Source: Labia minor
Lineage: Eukaryota; Arthropoda; Insecta; Dermaptera; Spongiphoridae
Length of the DNA: 64,000 bases
Assembly: GCA_963082975.1 (NCBI GenBank)
Contig: OY720345.1
Coordinates: 26,358,611 to 26,422,610 of the forward strand
Direction: 5' to 3'
Shown: positions 10,236-21,770 of the stretch, piece by piece
How positions within the stretch are numbered: the first letter of the stretch is position 1
Layout of the letters: each line of letters opens with the position of its first letter
Made by a program: the position numbers and the translations under genes
The notes under the pieces: generated by a model
Told to the model about the DNA's origin: nothing
Databases searched by the model: none
Seen by the model: only the letters and a program-made list of their open reading frames with translations

Positions 10236-12514
10236 ATTCAGGTTTTTTATCCAAACATATTTCTATGGTAGGTGCATTGAAATCACCAACAAATTTGTTG
10301 ATTTCTTTTTTAATATTTCATAATAATAACTATTTTAATTACAATTTATATAGTTTAATTTAATATATATAAATAAAATAAAGTAATTATTTCATAAACA
10401 CACTTTACTTGATAAAAAAATGTTTGTATATTCTTTGACTCTGAATAAATATAGTCATCTAGAATTTGTATAGAAGGGTCCTTTATAGTCCTCCAATAAC
10501 CCTTTAATGCATACAGAGAAAATAGGAACATAATTTTTAATGAAAAAGTGAAAATGATTTATGAGAAATAAATTTTAAAAATTCAACTTTTCATTTAAAG
10601 AGTTCTCTAAAAATTAGATAGTGATTATAAATATTATTATATATACTATTATATACTATTATTATTTATCCATAATCGGGTAAGTATTTATATTTTATAA
10701 TTTCTAAATAAATAATTCCTAGATTATTTTTTATTTCATATTGGCATCCACTAAATATAAGTAAATATAATATTATTTTAATATATATATGTGTATAATT
10801 TTTTCTTTCCTTATTTAATAAAACAAATATTTTAATAATTTTGAAAAAAATTAATTGCATGAATAAGGATAGTAATATGATTAAAATTTTGAAAGTCTCC
10901 AATGATGTAATAACAACGACATTGAAATAAGGTGCCAGAAATTCGCGAAAATATTTATTTAATAATAATATTAAATATAGTTATATATATAATATTCAAA
11001 CACAAATAAATAATAAAATGGTAGTAAATAGAAGGTTATTCAAATACACAATTATATAATTTCTATAAAATTTATATATTAGAGGACAAAGAAAGAAAAT
11101 TAAAAATTTTGAAAAAATATATTTATTTAGTTTATCCTTTTATTTATCATTATATTGTTATAGGGTGGGTGATTATAATTAATTTCAATAGCTAATTTTT
11201 CTTAAGATGATAATAAATTTTATTCCGTATATACCAACATTAATTCCAATACAATGAATTTGAGGTGAATCATTTTGTTCAGGAAATTCTAATAGTATGC
11301 ATCATCTAATGAAAATATAGTTAAATGAAGTAACTTTTTTCAATATAATATTGTCATGATACATAATAAAAAATTCATAATTGATTTTATATTTATAATA
11401 ATATTGCAAAAATTAAATAAAAGATTGTTAATTTGAAAAGTTTTGGTTAAGAAAACAGAAACATAACAATAAATATTTTGATATATATGTATTTACTTAT
11501 AAGATTTATAGAGACATTTCTAAATATAAGTGTTAACAAACATTTTCCATAGAATTTCTTTTATCGTTTTTTGCTATTAATAAAATTATTTAGTTTTGAA
11601 CATGATGTAGTGTGGTTGCGGATAAGTAGGGGCAATATGTAAAAAAATTAATTTTTTGTTACATAATTATCTACTTAAACTCAATGCATATTCATTTAAA
11701 TTAAATTAAATATAATATTAATATGAAATAAAATTATAATAAACAATTTTCATTTTATTTTATCACTCTTTATATATAAATTGATCTTATAGTTATAGTA
11801 GTAATGTGCTCCAGAATTTTTAATTTCATTATTTAATTAATATAGAGGTATATTTAATAAAATTTATGATGAAATATATACTATATCATAAAAATGTATG
11901 TTTAATATGACCTTGAATATAAAATATGAAAAATGTAACTGAGCAAATAGAATGCCACAAAGTCATCGAAAATTAAATAATCAAAATCATAACCAACATC
12001 ATTTGAAATGTTTTAAAATATGCAACAAGTTTCATTTCAGTTAACATTTAAATTATTATTATTCTTAAATGTTCAAGGCCATACTTGTCATGCTATTAAT
12101 TACCTTTAATAACAACCACAAAATAAATTTATTAGACTGCTGTCTTTATGTGTATGTAGATATTACTTGCATAATAAAAACCAAACTTATTTTTTAACAT
12201 AAATGTTTTGTATCAGTTAAATGATTAATTACATCTTAACACAATATTTTTTTTAATTATATTTATTAATTTATTATTTATTATAATAATAATAAAATAA
12301 AGCGATTAATTTTATATTTTTATAATAATTATTTGAATAAGAATTATACGAATATTTTTATAAATTAATAAGGAATTCTAAATTTACTTTCAATATAAAT
12401 GTAATTAAAGTCACCATGAACCTGTTACATTCCAGCATTAAATTCTCCAACAAATATAATTCAATTATTATCTAAATAATTAAATTTAATATTGAGGGGT
12501 TGATGCAATCACAT
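10236..12514. other. AT-rich non-coding sequence
   Basis: 2.3 kb of low-complexity AT-rich DNA. No gene, transposon end or long inverted repeat is seen. Confidence 0.5.
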
Positions 12515-12745
12515 TGCGTGGGTGATTTGGGTCCGAGAGAAGTATAAGTCCGTCAATGCACGTGGAGGAGTCGACTGTCAAGAGGCAGGAATGCGGCCCG
12601 GCGCCGTGGCGTCCGTCATCGGCCTTGCCCGAGCCGGACAAGGCCGGTCTGCCCGGCGCCAACCACCCAAAATGCCCAGGCCCATATCCTCATTCCGAAC
12701 CACGCCGCTCAAAACTGCTTTTACTTCCCGCTCGAATCTGCAAAT
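12515..12745. other. GC-rich, CpG-containing island 3
   Basis: The most GC-rich block of the window, with cggcccggcgccgtgg and several other CpG-rich strings. Two forward frames are open for about 75 codons, but their translations are Arg/Pro/Ala-rich and unlike known proteins. It may be an unmethylated regulatory island or a 5' exon. Confidence 0.35.
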
Positions 12746-13489
12746 TTAGTCATCGAAACATTTACTATACAAAGAGAATACCCTAAAAAAAATTCACAAA
12801 AAAAAATTAAAAAAAAAAAAATTAATTCGATAAAAAATATTTGATTTTATTATATAAATTTTTCAAAAAATAATTTATATATATATATATATATAATTAT
12901 GTTTATTAAAATTAGCTCTAAACAATCATGATATCGAAATTAAACTTACAAATATATGATTTAATTTAATATATAATCATTATTACCCTTTAATTTTCTT
13001 ACTTTAATAATAATTTTAGAAAAACAAATATGAAAAAATTTGAAATATTTTCGTTAATTGAAACTGAATAGTAAAAACTATTAAATATTTCGGTAACTTT
13101 GATATTTAAGCTAAAAATACTAAAAATCAGCTAATGTCAATTTTTTTTTTTTAATTAAAAATTTTACTTTTAAAGGGGTGATTTATTGAAAACACAAACA
13201 ATTCTTAATAAGAGAAAATTAATTGATACAATTATAATTAATTTATATATGTAATTATATATATATATATATATATAGTATATAATATTTTATTTTTTTA
13301 TTTTAAAACTTATATGATCAGTTCAGAGGTCCAATTGTTATATTTTTAGCTACATTTAGAGAGAAAATAAATAAAAAAAAATATTCATTTAAATATGAAT
13401 TTGTTGACAATTTTCTATTATTATTATTTTTTTTTTATTTAAATTTTCTGTTTTTTAATATTTATTATTATTATTAGAAACAGAAACGT
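12746..13489. other. AT-rich non-coding sequence
   Basis: Homopolymers and TA microsatellites (for example 13256-13276) only. Confidence 0.5.
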
Positions 13490-13805
13490 TTTATGTATTC
13501 TCGACTACGTTGGCGATCCGAAGAAACGATCTGAATGTTTTGTTTAAGCTGATTTGGTGATATTTTTAGCTTTGCGCGATGTAACGTGAAGCTAAAAATA
13601 AACGATCGGAATGCAGATGAGAGAAAAAAACGAAGTCGGGCTGGACCTCGGCCTTGAAATCGAGAGACTGGCCCTCTCCAGTCCACTTCCAACAGAACCT
13701 TCATTTAATTGGCAGGCGAATCGCCGAGCAGAGTGCAAAACAAAAACATTGCATAAAGACAGACACCTTCTTCAGACAATGTTCCCAACTAAACGTGCCA
13801 ATAAA
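13490..13805. promoter_or_regulatory. High-complexity island 4 with paired MEF2-like sites
   Basis: About 315 bp of complex sequence. At 13561-13572 and 13589-13600 two perfect 12-bp inverted copies of TATTTTTAGCTT contain the MEF2 consensus CTAAAAATA, 16 nt apart. A homeodomain-type TAATTG lies at about 13706. No protein match is seen in either strand. A role as an enhancer is inference only. Confidence 0.35.
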
Positions 13806-14333
13806 TAATTCAATTCTACTCTAAAAGAGACATTAATTGGTTTTCAAGAAAAAAAATATACAATGATATTAAAAAAAAATAAATTAAAAATTTAATTAAA
13901 ATTGAATATTAATTCCAATCTTTTCTTCGATTAAAACTTAAAAAGGTTAAAGTAATCTTAACATATTTTTATAATATTATATGTTGACATAAATTTTGTT
14001 TTAAAATATAAAAAAAAATTAATGAAGAATGGAATTTAAAGTTTCGAGACATCTTTGACCCATCATAAACATTTCCTCTTTTCTCACTATACAACATTTT
14101 TATTTATCATTGGCATTGCATTATTAAAGAAGAGAATTACACTCTTTTTCTCTATTATTGCAATACTACAGAATTAATATAAAATAGTTCATAATTATTT
14201 TACTTTTTATTCTATTCAATAAAAATTTAAGGTTTTAATTATTTTATATCAATATATATTTATATATATTTTTGGAAAGTTGATACTATGATCAATGAAA
14301 TAAAATATTTATTACACTTGTATATGCAATATT

Positions 14334-14366
14334 AAAAACTACTGACTATGCAAGTCAGTAGTTTTT
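14334..14366. repeat. Perfect 14-bp hairpin
   Basis: Arms 14334-14347 and 14353-14366 pair perfectly (aaaaactactgact and its complement) around the 5-nt loop atgca. Flanking aatatt on both sides could extend the stem with bulges. The stem is short for a microRNA precursor; the function is unknown. Confidence 0.8.
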
Positions 14367-14649
14367 GATCAATATTTTTTACCAGTGGCTTTTATTATGT
14401 TGGCTCTTTCCCGATACTTAATAAATTATTATAATTTTAATAATTAAATAAATTCATTTTTTTTTTAAATTATAATTTAAGTTTGAAATCATATTATAAA
14501 GTTTTTATTAGATGCATCAAATGGATCATACATCTTGATTTTATTTTTATATTTAGTAGCTCCTGTTAGTTTATTATTATTATTTGCAGATATAATCTGA
14601 GGATCACGCAGAGCTTTAAAGAGAAATTCTTAATTATTGAATTTTCCTA

Positions 14650-14712
14650 GGTCCGGGCTCGAGTCTTCAGTGTGATAGACTGTCGTGCTAACCACTAAAC
14701 CACTGAAGAGCC
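14650..14712 (-). pseudogene. tRNA-like sequence (degenerate tRNA or SINE head)
   Basis: The minus strand reads like a tRNA 5' half: TGGTTTAGTGGTTAGCA matches a pol III A box and D arm, followed by a B-box-like GACTCGAGCCC. The T arm and acceptor stem do not pair, so it is not a working tRNA. It could be a decayed tRNA gene or the head of a tRNA-derived SINE. Confidence 0.4.
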
Positions 14713-14974
14713 TTGTTTAGTTTATTTTTTTAAATTTAAATGAAAATAATATAGATTATATATAAATGATTAGAAAAAAAAAATATTTGATATAATTACT
14801 TAAATAAATTTTATTCAAGCCTATTTCCGGTAACTTTAAACAAAATTTCAGATAAAATAAATAAATAATGAAAAAATATTTATTATTGTAAAAATAAATA
14901 AATAAATTCAATTTAAAAATAATTATCTATTGCATATACCTATTGATATTTCTCTTAAATAATTGCCAAAATGT

Positions 14975-15140
14975 ATTTCTAATTCCCACTCGTGCGAAAT
15001 TTTCCTCTCCAATCCCCTCAACGTCCTATGTTACTTGGCCATCTACTCTCTCATTGTCAGTCCAGTCGTCCTGTGTGAGGTGCTAACGTCTTCGAACAGC
15101 CACTCCAATCCTCAATCACCACTAAGAAAGAAATCACACA
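14975..15140. other. C-rich, high-complexity island 5
   Basis: About 165 bp of pyrimidine-rich complex sequence with no recognised protein or transposon similarity. Sequence on either side is AT-rich. Confidence 0.25.
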
Positions 15141-16411
15141 CAATTCAGCAATCATTCATTTTTATCATCTTAATTTCTTATATATATCCAAACTTATTTC
15201 CACGTTACAACTAATTATAAAATATTATTCAGTTCATTCGAAAATAATTAAAATTATATATCTAATATGCTTAATTTCAATCTTCATTAATCTAAGTTTT
15301 AAACATCTTTTATAAAACAGAAATTTAATTATTAAACAATTGAATATAATTTTGATTCATTAAAATTTAATTTTAAAAATAAGCCATAAAAGTTTGTATG
15401 AAAAGAGGAAAACAAGGATTCAATCACCAAAGAGATTTTAATGAAAATAATTAAGGTATTTTAAATATGCTTTTTATAATTTTGAAAAATATGAAATAAT
15501 ATATTTTACTTTTTGAGGAATATGGATTCTTTAACCCAGAGGTGATCAATCCAACGATTTTAAAAATCACACAAAATGCGGGCTACATAATAATTATTTC
15601 TGATTAGTTTTTAAGATTTGATTGAATTAGATATCTTAAAATAATGGGCATTAATTTAGAATAAATTTAAACATTTCCTTAATTAAATTATAACTATAAA
15701 TGTGAAGAATGAGATCGAGAAGGGTAAAATAAAAATTCATATTTATAATTGTTTCATAAAATAAGATTTATAAATTGAAAAAAAAAAAATATCTAATATA
15801 AAGTCATACTGACTTTTTCTAGAAAGCTTCCATTCAAAAACTTTAAAATAAAGTTTGGCGTTAATACTGTCGATCAAAACACCTTATGTTCTCAGAAGAT
15901 ACTTTCCACAATTCAGATCTAACGATTGGTTACATACCTTCCAGGCGTTGCTTGGTTTTAAAAAGTTGTAACATTAATTATATATTTATATATAAGATTT
16001 ATTTATTATAAGATTATTATATTATTTATAAGATTTATCCATATTTTAAAATAATTATCTTAGTAAATTGATACAATTATTTCAGGAGTCTTTTAAAATA
16101 AAATAAATATAAAAAGTTTTAAAATTTTTTTTAATAATTAAAATATAATATTATAACATAAATTACATGAAATAAAAAATATATCAAATACAAAAATTAA
16201 ATATTTAATTATTATATTTTAAATTATTATAGGAGTATTTTAATTATTGATATATGTATTACTATTTTAATTAATTATTAATAAATATATCCAAATTCAA
16301 AATGAATTATTTATATATTATATTTAGAGAGGGACAAATTTATTATAATGTATTATTATAATTATACCTAGAGAAAGTACCATCATAGAACGATTAAAAA
16401 AATATTTGCAC
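15141..16411. other. AT-rich non-coding sequence
   Basis: No gene or repeat recognised. A run of T on the minus strand (plus-strand aaaaaaa at about 16396-16402) is the likely pol III terminator of the adjacent tRNA gene. Confidence 0.5.
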
Positions 16412-16493
16412 CGCAGTCGGTAGGATTCGAACCTACGCTCCCAGAGGGAATCTGATTTCTAGTCAGACGCCTTAACCACTCGGCCACGACTGC
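16412..16493 (-). tRNA. tRNA-Ser (anticodon AGA)
   Basis: The 82-nt minus-strand sequence folds as a class II tRNA: acceptor GCAGTCG with CGACTGC, D arm with TGGCCGAGTGG (A box), anticodon loop CTAGAAA giving AGA (reads UCU), a long variable arm (ccctctggga region) typical of tRNA-Ser, and T arm GGTTCGAATCC (B box). A pol III terminator of seven T lies about 10 nt downstream. There is no intron. The 82-bp gene is identical to two copies at 33.7 and 34.9 kb, but its flanks are different. Confidence 0.97.
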
Positions 16494-18767
16494 TATACTT
16501 TACCCCTCCTCAACCTAATCTCCCTCACTCTCTCTTCAATTTATTATTATCAATTTATTCATTTATTTATTTATACATAATAAATTTTTTTAATAAAAAT
16601 GTAATTAAATATTATATAATTTTTTAGTTATTATAAAATTATTTCGAATTTTAATACTTCTCTTTTGTTTTATACTTAGTTTTTTGTAGATTTTCAAACA
16701 TTAAAATTTCGGTCAAATTATAAAAAAAATTTTAAAATTTTTTTTTTTTTTTTGGATAAGTTACAGTTAAAAATTATCATATTTTTTGATTCCTGAAATA
16801 ATTATTCATAACATAAAAATTACTTAAAATATCTACCTAATAAAAATAAAATAATTAATACAAAATGAATTAATAATAATAATATTAGTTAGTAGCACAG
16901 GTAAAAAGGGTAGGTATAATAAAAAATTAACACCAAATTAATTAATATAAGAAAATCAACTGAAATTCGTTAAATTAAATTAAATTAATTTAGTTTAATG
17001 GGTTTTGATATAAAATCACCAGCGATATTATATAGAAAAATGCAAACTACGGGAATAGGTAAATGAAAATTTCAAACCTGAGAATTAGGAATGACCTCTT
17101 AATAATCAACCAGAAAAATGTTTCAAACAGTGTTAAGATTTAATAATATATAAAAATTTTAATAATTAAGCTTAATTAATTTAACAAATTGAAAACGCAA
17201 AGATGGGACCGCAAAAGATAAATAATAAGACAATAAACATAAAAAAAATTAAAAATGTTTTTTTTGTCATAGTATATGAGTAAATAAAAAAAAACTTTTG
17301 CCTTTGGTCCTAATTTGAAGCGCACCTTAGATGGTATCAAATGAATGATAAAACTTGGTAGAGAGAATTTTATTAAGAAGTGCCAAAACTCCTAAATAAT
17401 CTCTTTTGCTTTGTTGAATTGTATATAATAAATACAAAATTTTCTTATATTGAAATCATATAAAAGTTAGTAAAATATACTTAATAATTAAGTAAAATAC
17501 ATTATTTATTTTAAAGTAAAAATGTATATATTTTCTTTAAAACACAATTCTAATCAATCAATTAATCAACTTCAAAAAATTTATTTTTTTAAAAATCCTT
17601 TTTTCAGAAATTTCTTTCCAGAGAGATTTGTATTTTAATTAAGAGACCGATAATATTTTATTTTTTGATTGTGTTCATCATTCCAGTTTAATTTGATTCG
17701 TTTTGAGAAATTGCTCTTAAAATCCAAACTTAAAGTCATTTCATTTCATATTTACAGGCCAATTCAAAATTTGTTTATAAACTAAATTGAGTTTATTTTG
17801 ATTATTTTTTCAAATTTTTATTAATATATATATATATTTGTATAAGTAATTGATTAAAATAATTTCTTAAAATAATTAATATGAATTCTACTTAACATAT
17901 TTTTAATTTCATCTAAATAAATTTAATATTTTAATATTTAATATTTATTTTTATTTAATTTTTTTTAAATTCAAATATTTTTAATCGAAACGTTTAAAAT
18001 GAAATTATCTCTTTTTTTAGTTTTTTCAAAATTAAATAAAAAATAGCTCTATTTATAATATTATTTAATTTTTAATGTAAGAGTTATATTAATAGATAAA
18101 CAAAATTAAAAAAAAAAATTTACAATTTTGTATAGAGAATTTTCTTATGAGGAATTTTTTTGCTATGGTCAAAATAAAAATTATACCTCGTTTCCTGTCA
18201 ATAAAACCAACTTTCTCTCCAACCTAAGCTAAATGCAATCCGTTACTTTTTATAGACTGTTATACCAAATATACCGACATACCCACATTATAATATAATT
18301 ATTATGACATCTTCATCCATATATAGCATTCCAATCTTAAGTAATGATAATAGTTAATTATAATATAGAAATTCATTTAAAATAACTTTTTTTTTAATAA
18401 TTGAAGTGGTATTTAAATTAAATTTCCTATTTAGATTTTAACTGTTACGACCATTAGATAATGATAATAATAATAATATTTAGATATAACTAAAAGTAGT
18501 AAACTTGTTCTAAAAATGTTAATATAAATATAATATATAGGCCTATATATGTTTAAGAATCTACAAATTATTTTTTTCTTAATTTTATTATAATATATTT
18601 TGTATTGTAATAATCTTTAAAATTAATTAAATTGATTATTATTTAGGCAAATTTTAATGTTATTATCTAATTATTTTTCAAAAATCGATTTTTTTAATAA
18701 AAATTTATTAGTCTAATGAGAACTCCTGAGGGAAGGGCATGTATTCTGTTCTCTCCTTGAAGCAAAA
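16494..18767. other. AT-rich non-coding sequence
   Basis: 2.3 kb of low-complexity AT-rich DNA with no gene or transposon end recognised. Confidence 0.5.
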
Positions 18768-19545
18768 TTAAATATGGTAATTATTCAAGTAAACGCATTT
18801 TCGTGGATTTGGATAATACTTTACCAGTGAGTTCCTTTTTCAATTCCAAATATACTTTTTTTATGAAATTTTTTCGGGCTTCTTCTAGTTTACGAGATCA
18901 AATTTAATGAAATTTCATCCATTGATATTCTATTTCAGTGGTTCTTAAACTGTGGTCCGCGGACCCCTGGGGGTCCGCGAAGCCTTTACTGGGGGTCCGC
19001 GGTCCTCGGAAAAAAATCATCGTAAAAATATATACATATATAAATATTTAAAGTTCATTGTTTAACTATATCCTCCTAGAGAATTACGGCTATAATTTAA
19101 TACTATTAATAATACTATTTTATTTTATTAAATTGATAATTATGTCAATTAATTTTTTGTGAATAAATAAACATATATAAAAAACTATATATAAAATTTG
19201 AATTTTCATCCATTCATTCATTTAAAATCATTTTTCGATTGTTCCTTTAAAATAACCCCTCTTAGGGGCTCGGAAGGGGAGGCATATAAGGGAATTTTCT
19301 TTCACTTTGTTATTGGGGAAAACCAGGGGAGGGGACAGTCTTACCCGGAAAAACCCAAATTGTCAGCGTCCACTCTGGGGTTTTAAACAGTTTTAAAGCA
19401 AATGTTAATTATAAGTTCATTTCTCAACGAGTTGTATCTTTAAATTATTTTTATTAATGTTAATTATAAGTTCATTTCTCAACGAGTTGTATCTTTAAAT
19501 TATTTTTATTAATTTAATTAATTATAATTAAATTATAGCTAATAA

Positions 19546-21302
19546 TCTTATCTTATTATGCTAGCTAAAATTGTATATATCTATCTATCTATATATATTG
19601 GTTCTCAAAAACCGCTCTAACGATTTTTTTCAAATTTACACTAGATATAGTATTTATAAAGAAAAATTAAGTTTTATTGATGATATCTCTTGAAACATTC
19701 AGCTTCATTATTAATTTCTTAATTGAAAATTATATATGGAAAACGTCAAAATTGGCATCCATTTTTATTTGTATTAATATTTTTTTTTATTTAAAATATT
19801 TTAAAATTTATTATTTAATTTCGAAATAAAATTAAAAATATTTATTTTTAATAAAATATATATAGATATTTATTAATCTCTCTCAAAAAAAAAAAATAAA
19901 TAAAAAACATCAAATACTGCTAAGACAGTAAAAAAATGACAATTTTTTATCCTAACATATATAGTACAGAGGCTAGAGAGATGTTTTAACGACTGGATTT
20001 CGTCGGTTCGAAACTCGCCGGGTGAATCGTTATTTAAAAATGAAAATAATGATTTTGTTATTTTTTTTTCTTTTTATCTATTGTTTACTTTTTAATAAAT
20101 TACTATTCTATATTTATTTATTCATTGTTCTTTTATTAATTAAGTTTTAGATAGTTTTATAATTTTTAATATTTTTTCAATAAAATATTATTTAATATAT
20201 TTATTAATATTATTTTATTTATTATTATTGAGTACCCGAAGTTCCATTCATTTTAATCAGATTGATGCAATGATGCAACAGTTAATAATTGTAATATTGT
20301 AATAAATTTCTATCTTGAAAATTGTTACATATTATTCAGGATATTTTAAAAACAATTTCTTTCTTTAATTAATATTCATTTTTTCTATAAGTCAGATATA
20401 TTTCCAAATATTAAATAATTTTTGAAGTGAAAACTTCTTTAGCGGCGTTGAGCACTTTTGCGGGATGGGGAAAAAGTATAGAACTCGCGTGATCGTGACC
20501 AACACCATGAAGCTAACACATTACGTCTGCTTTCAAATTTCTTATAACAGAGCGCGAAATTTGAATTGTCATTAGAACTGTTTTATAAATTATCTCTAAC
20601 ATATAAATATATATTTATTATGTAAAGTTCATTTCATATATACATATATAATCAAAATTATACGAAATGAACTTCACATAAAAAATATATATTTTATGTT
20701 AGAGATAAGAATTATAAAACAGTTCGTATTGCAATATTTTAAACAAAGTTGTGTATTTATATATATATAAATATAAGTTACAAATTTGTTTAAAATATAT
20801 GTTTAAAATAATATATAAGTTATATATATATACATGCATATGAAATTCATCTTTCTCGTGAAATAGCGCGAATTTCGTCTGTTTTAAAATTTCTTACGCA
20901 GAAGTTTTCACTTCTGTCGGCCAGTCCCACGACTGCCAATTTTGCTTTTTTAATTCCGAAAAGCTGCAAAGCACGTTTTTTTGTCTTTAGTTTGTTTTAT
21001 AACCACTTGGGGCGCTAAACAGTTTTTCAAAAAAACACTATAGAAAAAAAATATATGTACCTATATATTATATATTTATGTATTATTGAGGAGCACAAGT
21101 TCATTAATTTTAATCAGATTGATGCAAATGTGTAACATTTAATAATTGTAATAAATAATTAAAGAATTGTGTATCAATATTTTTTAAAGGGTAGAGCGAG
21201 AGCTCGGTGTCCCAGGTATTAATATTACCAGCCAAATCCAATAATAATGAATCATTTTTTTTAACTTAAGTACCGAGCCGAGGCTCGGGGTCCCGGTACT
21301 AG
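19546..21302 (+). mobile_element. Non-autonomous Helitron-like insert
   Basis: Absent from hAT copy 1 at the matching site. It starts TCTTATCTTATTATGC after an A and ends CTAG before a T, with a perfect 7-bp stem hairpin CCGAGCC-GA-GGCTCGG ending 10 nt before CTAG. These are the defining marks of a Helitron (5' TC, 3' hairpin plus CTRR, A/T target, no duplication). A second, imperfect copy of the terminus (gagagctcggtgtccc) lies upstream at about 21199-21220. No Rep/helicase frame is present, so it would depend on a partner. The 1757-bp interior is AT-rich, with a GC-richer block at 20440-20560. Three bases of the copy 1 target (tag) are missing here, so the exact edge is uncertain by a few bases. 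Confidence 0.75.
20575..20725. repeat. Imperfect long palindrome inside the Helitron-like insert
   Basis: Arms of about 65 bp beginning gaactgttttataa and ending in its complement flank a short AT-rich loop. Several mismatches and small indels are visible. Confidence 0.8.
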
Positions 21303-21770
21303 TTTATTATAGCTAATAATTTTTTTTAATTTTTAGTGTAATTTGCATGATCATTATTTTATAAAAACACTAAACACATTTTGCAATTTCCCAGAAAGGC
21401 TGTTTTTGAGAGTAAGTATAAGTTAGTTTTATGAATAAAAAATATTTATTTTAATAATATTTTAGAATCAAATTACGAAATTAATAATATTTTAGAATCA
21501 AATTACGAAATTAATAATATTTTAGAATCAAATTACGAAATATATTTATTATATAAATTAATATTCATTTAAAATGATATTAAATCATTTATTTAAAATG
21601 ATTTAAAACATTTATTAAAATGATTTAAAACATTCATTTAAAATGATATTAAAACATTCATTTCAAATCATATTAAAACATAGCTAGTAAATAATAATTC
21701 GTTATATTTATATTATATTTATATTATATTTATATTATTGTAGTTCAATGTTAATAAATTACTCCATAAA

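Noticed and set aside
12522-12786. Two overlapping forward frames in the GC-rich island
   Set aside because: Frames stay open by low stop-codon frequency in GC-rich DNA; composition is Arg/Pro-rich and no domain is recognised.
19975-20030. B-box-like ggttcgaaactcgcc in the Helitron-like insert considered as a tRNA
   Set aside because: No A box, anticodon arm or acceptor pairing can be built around it.
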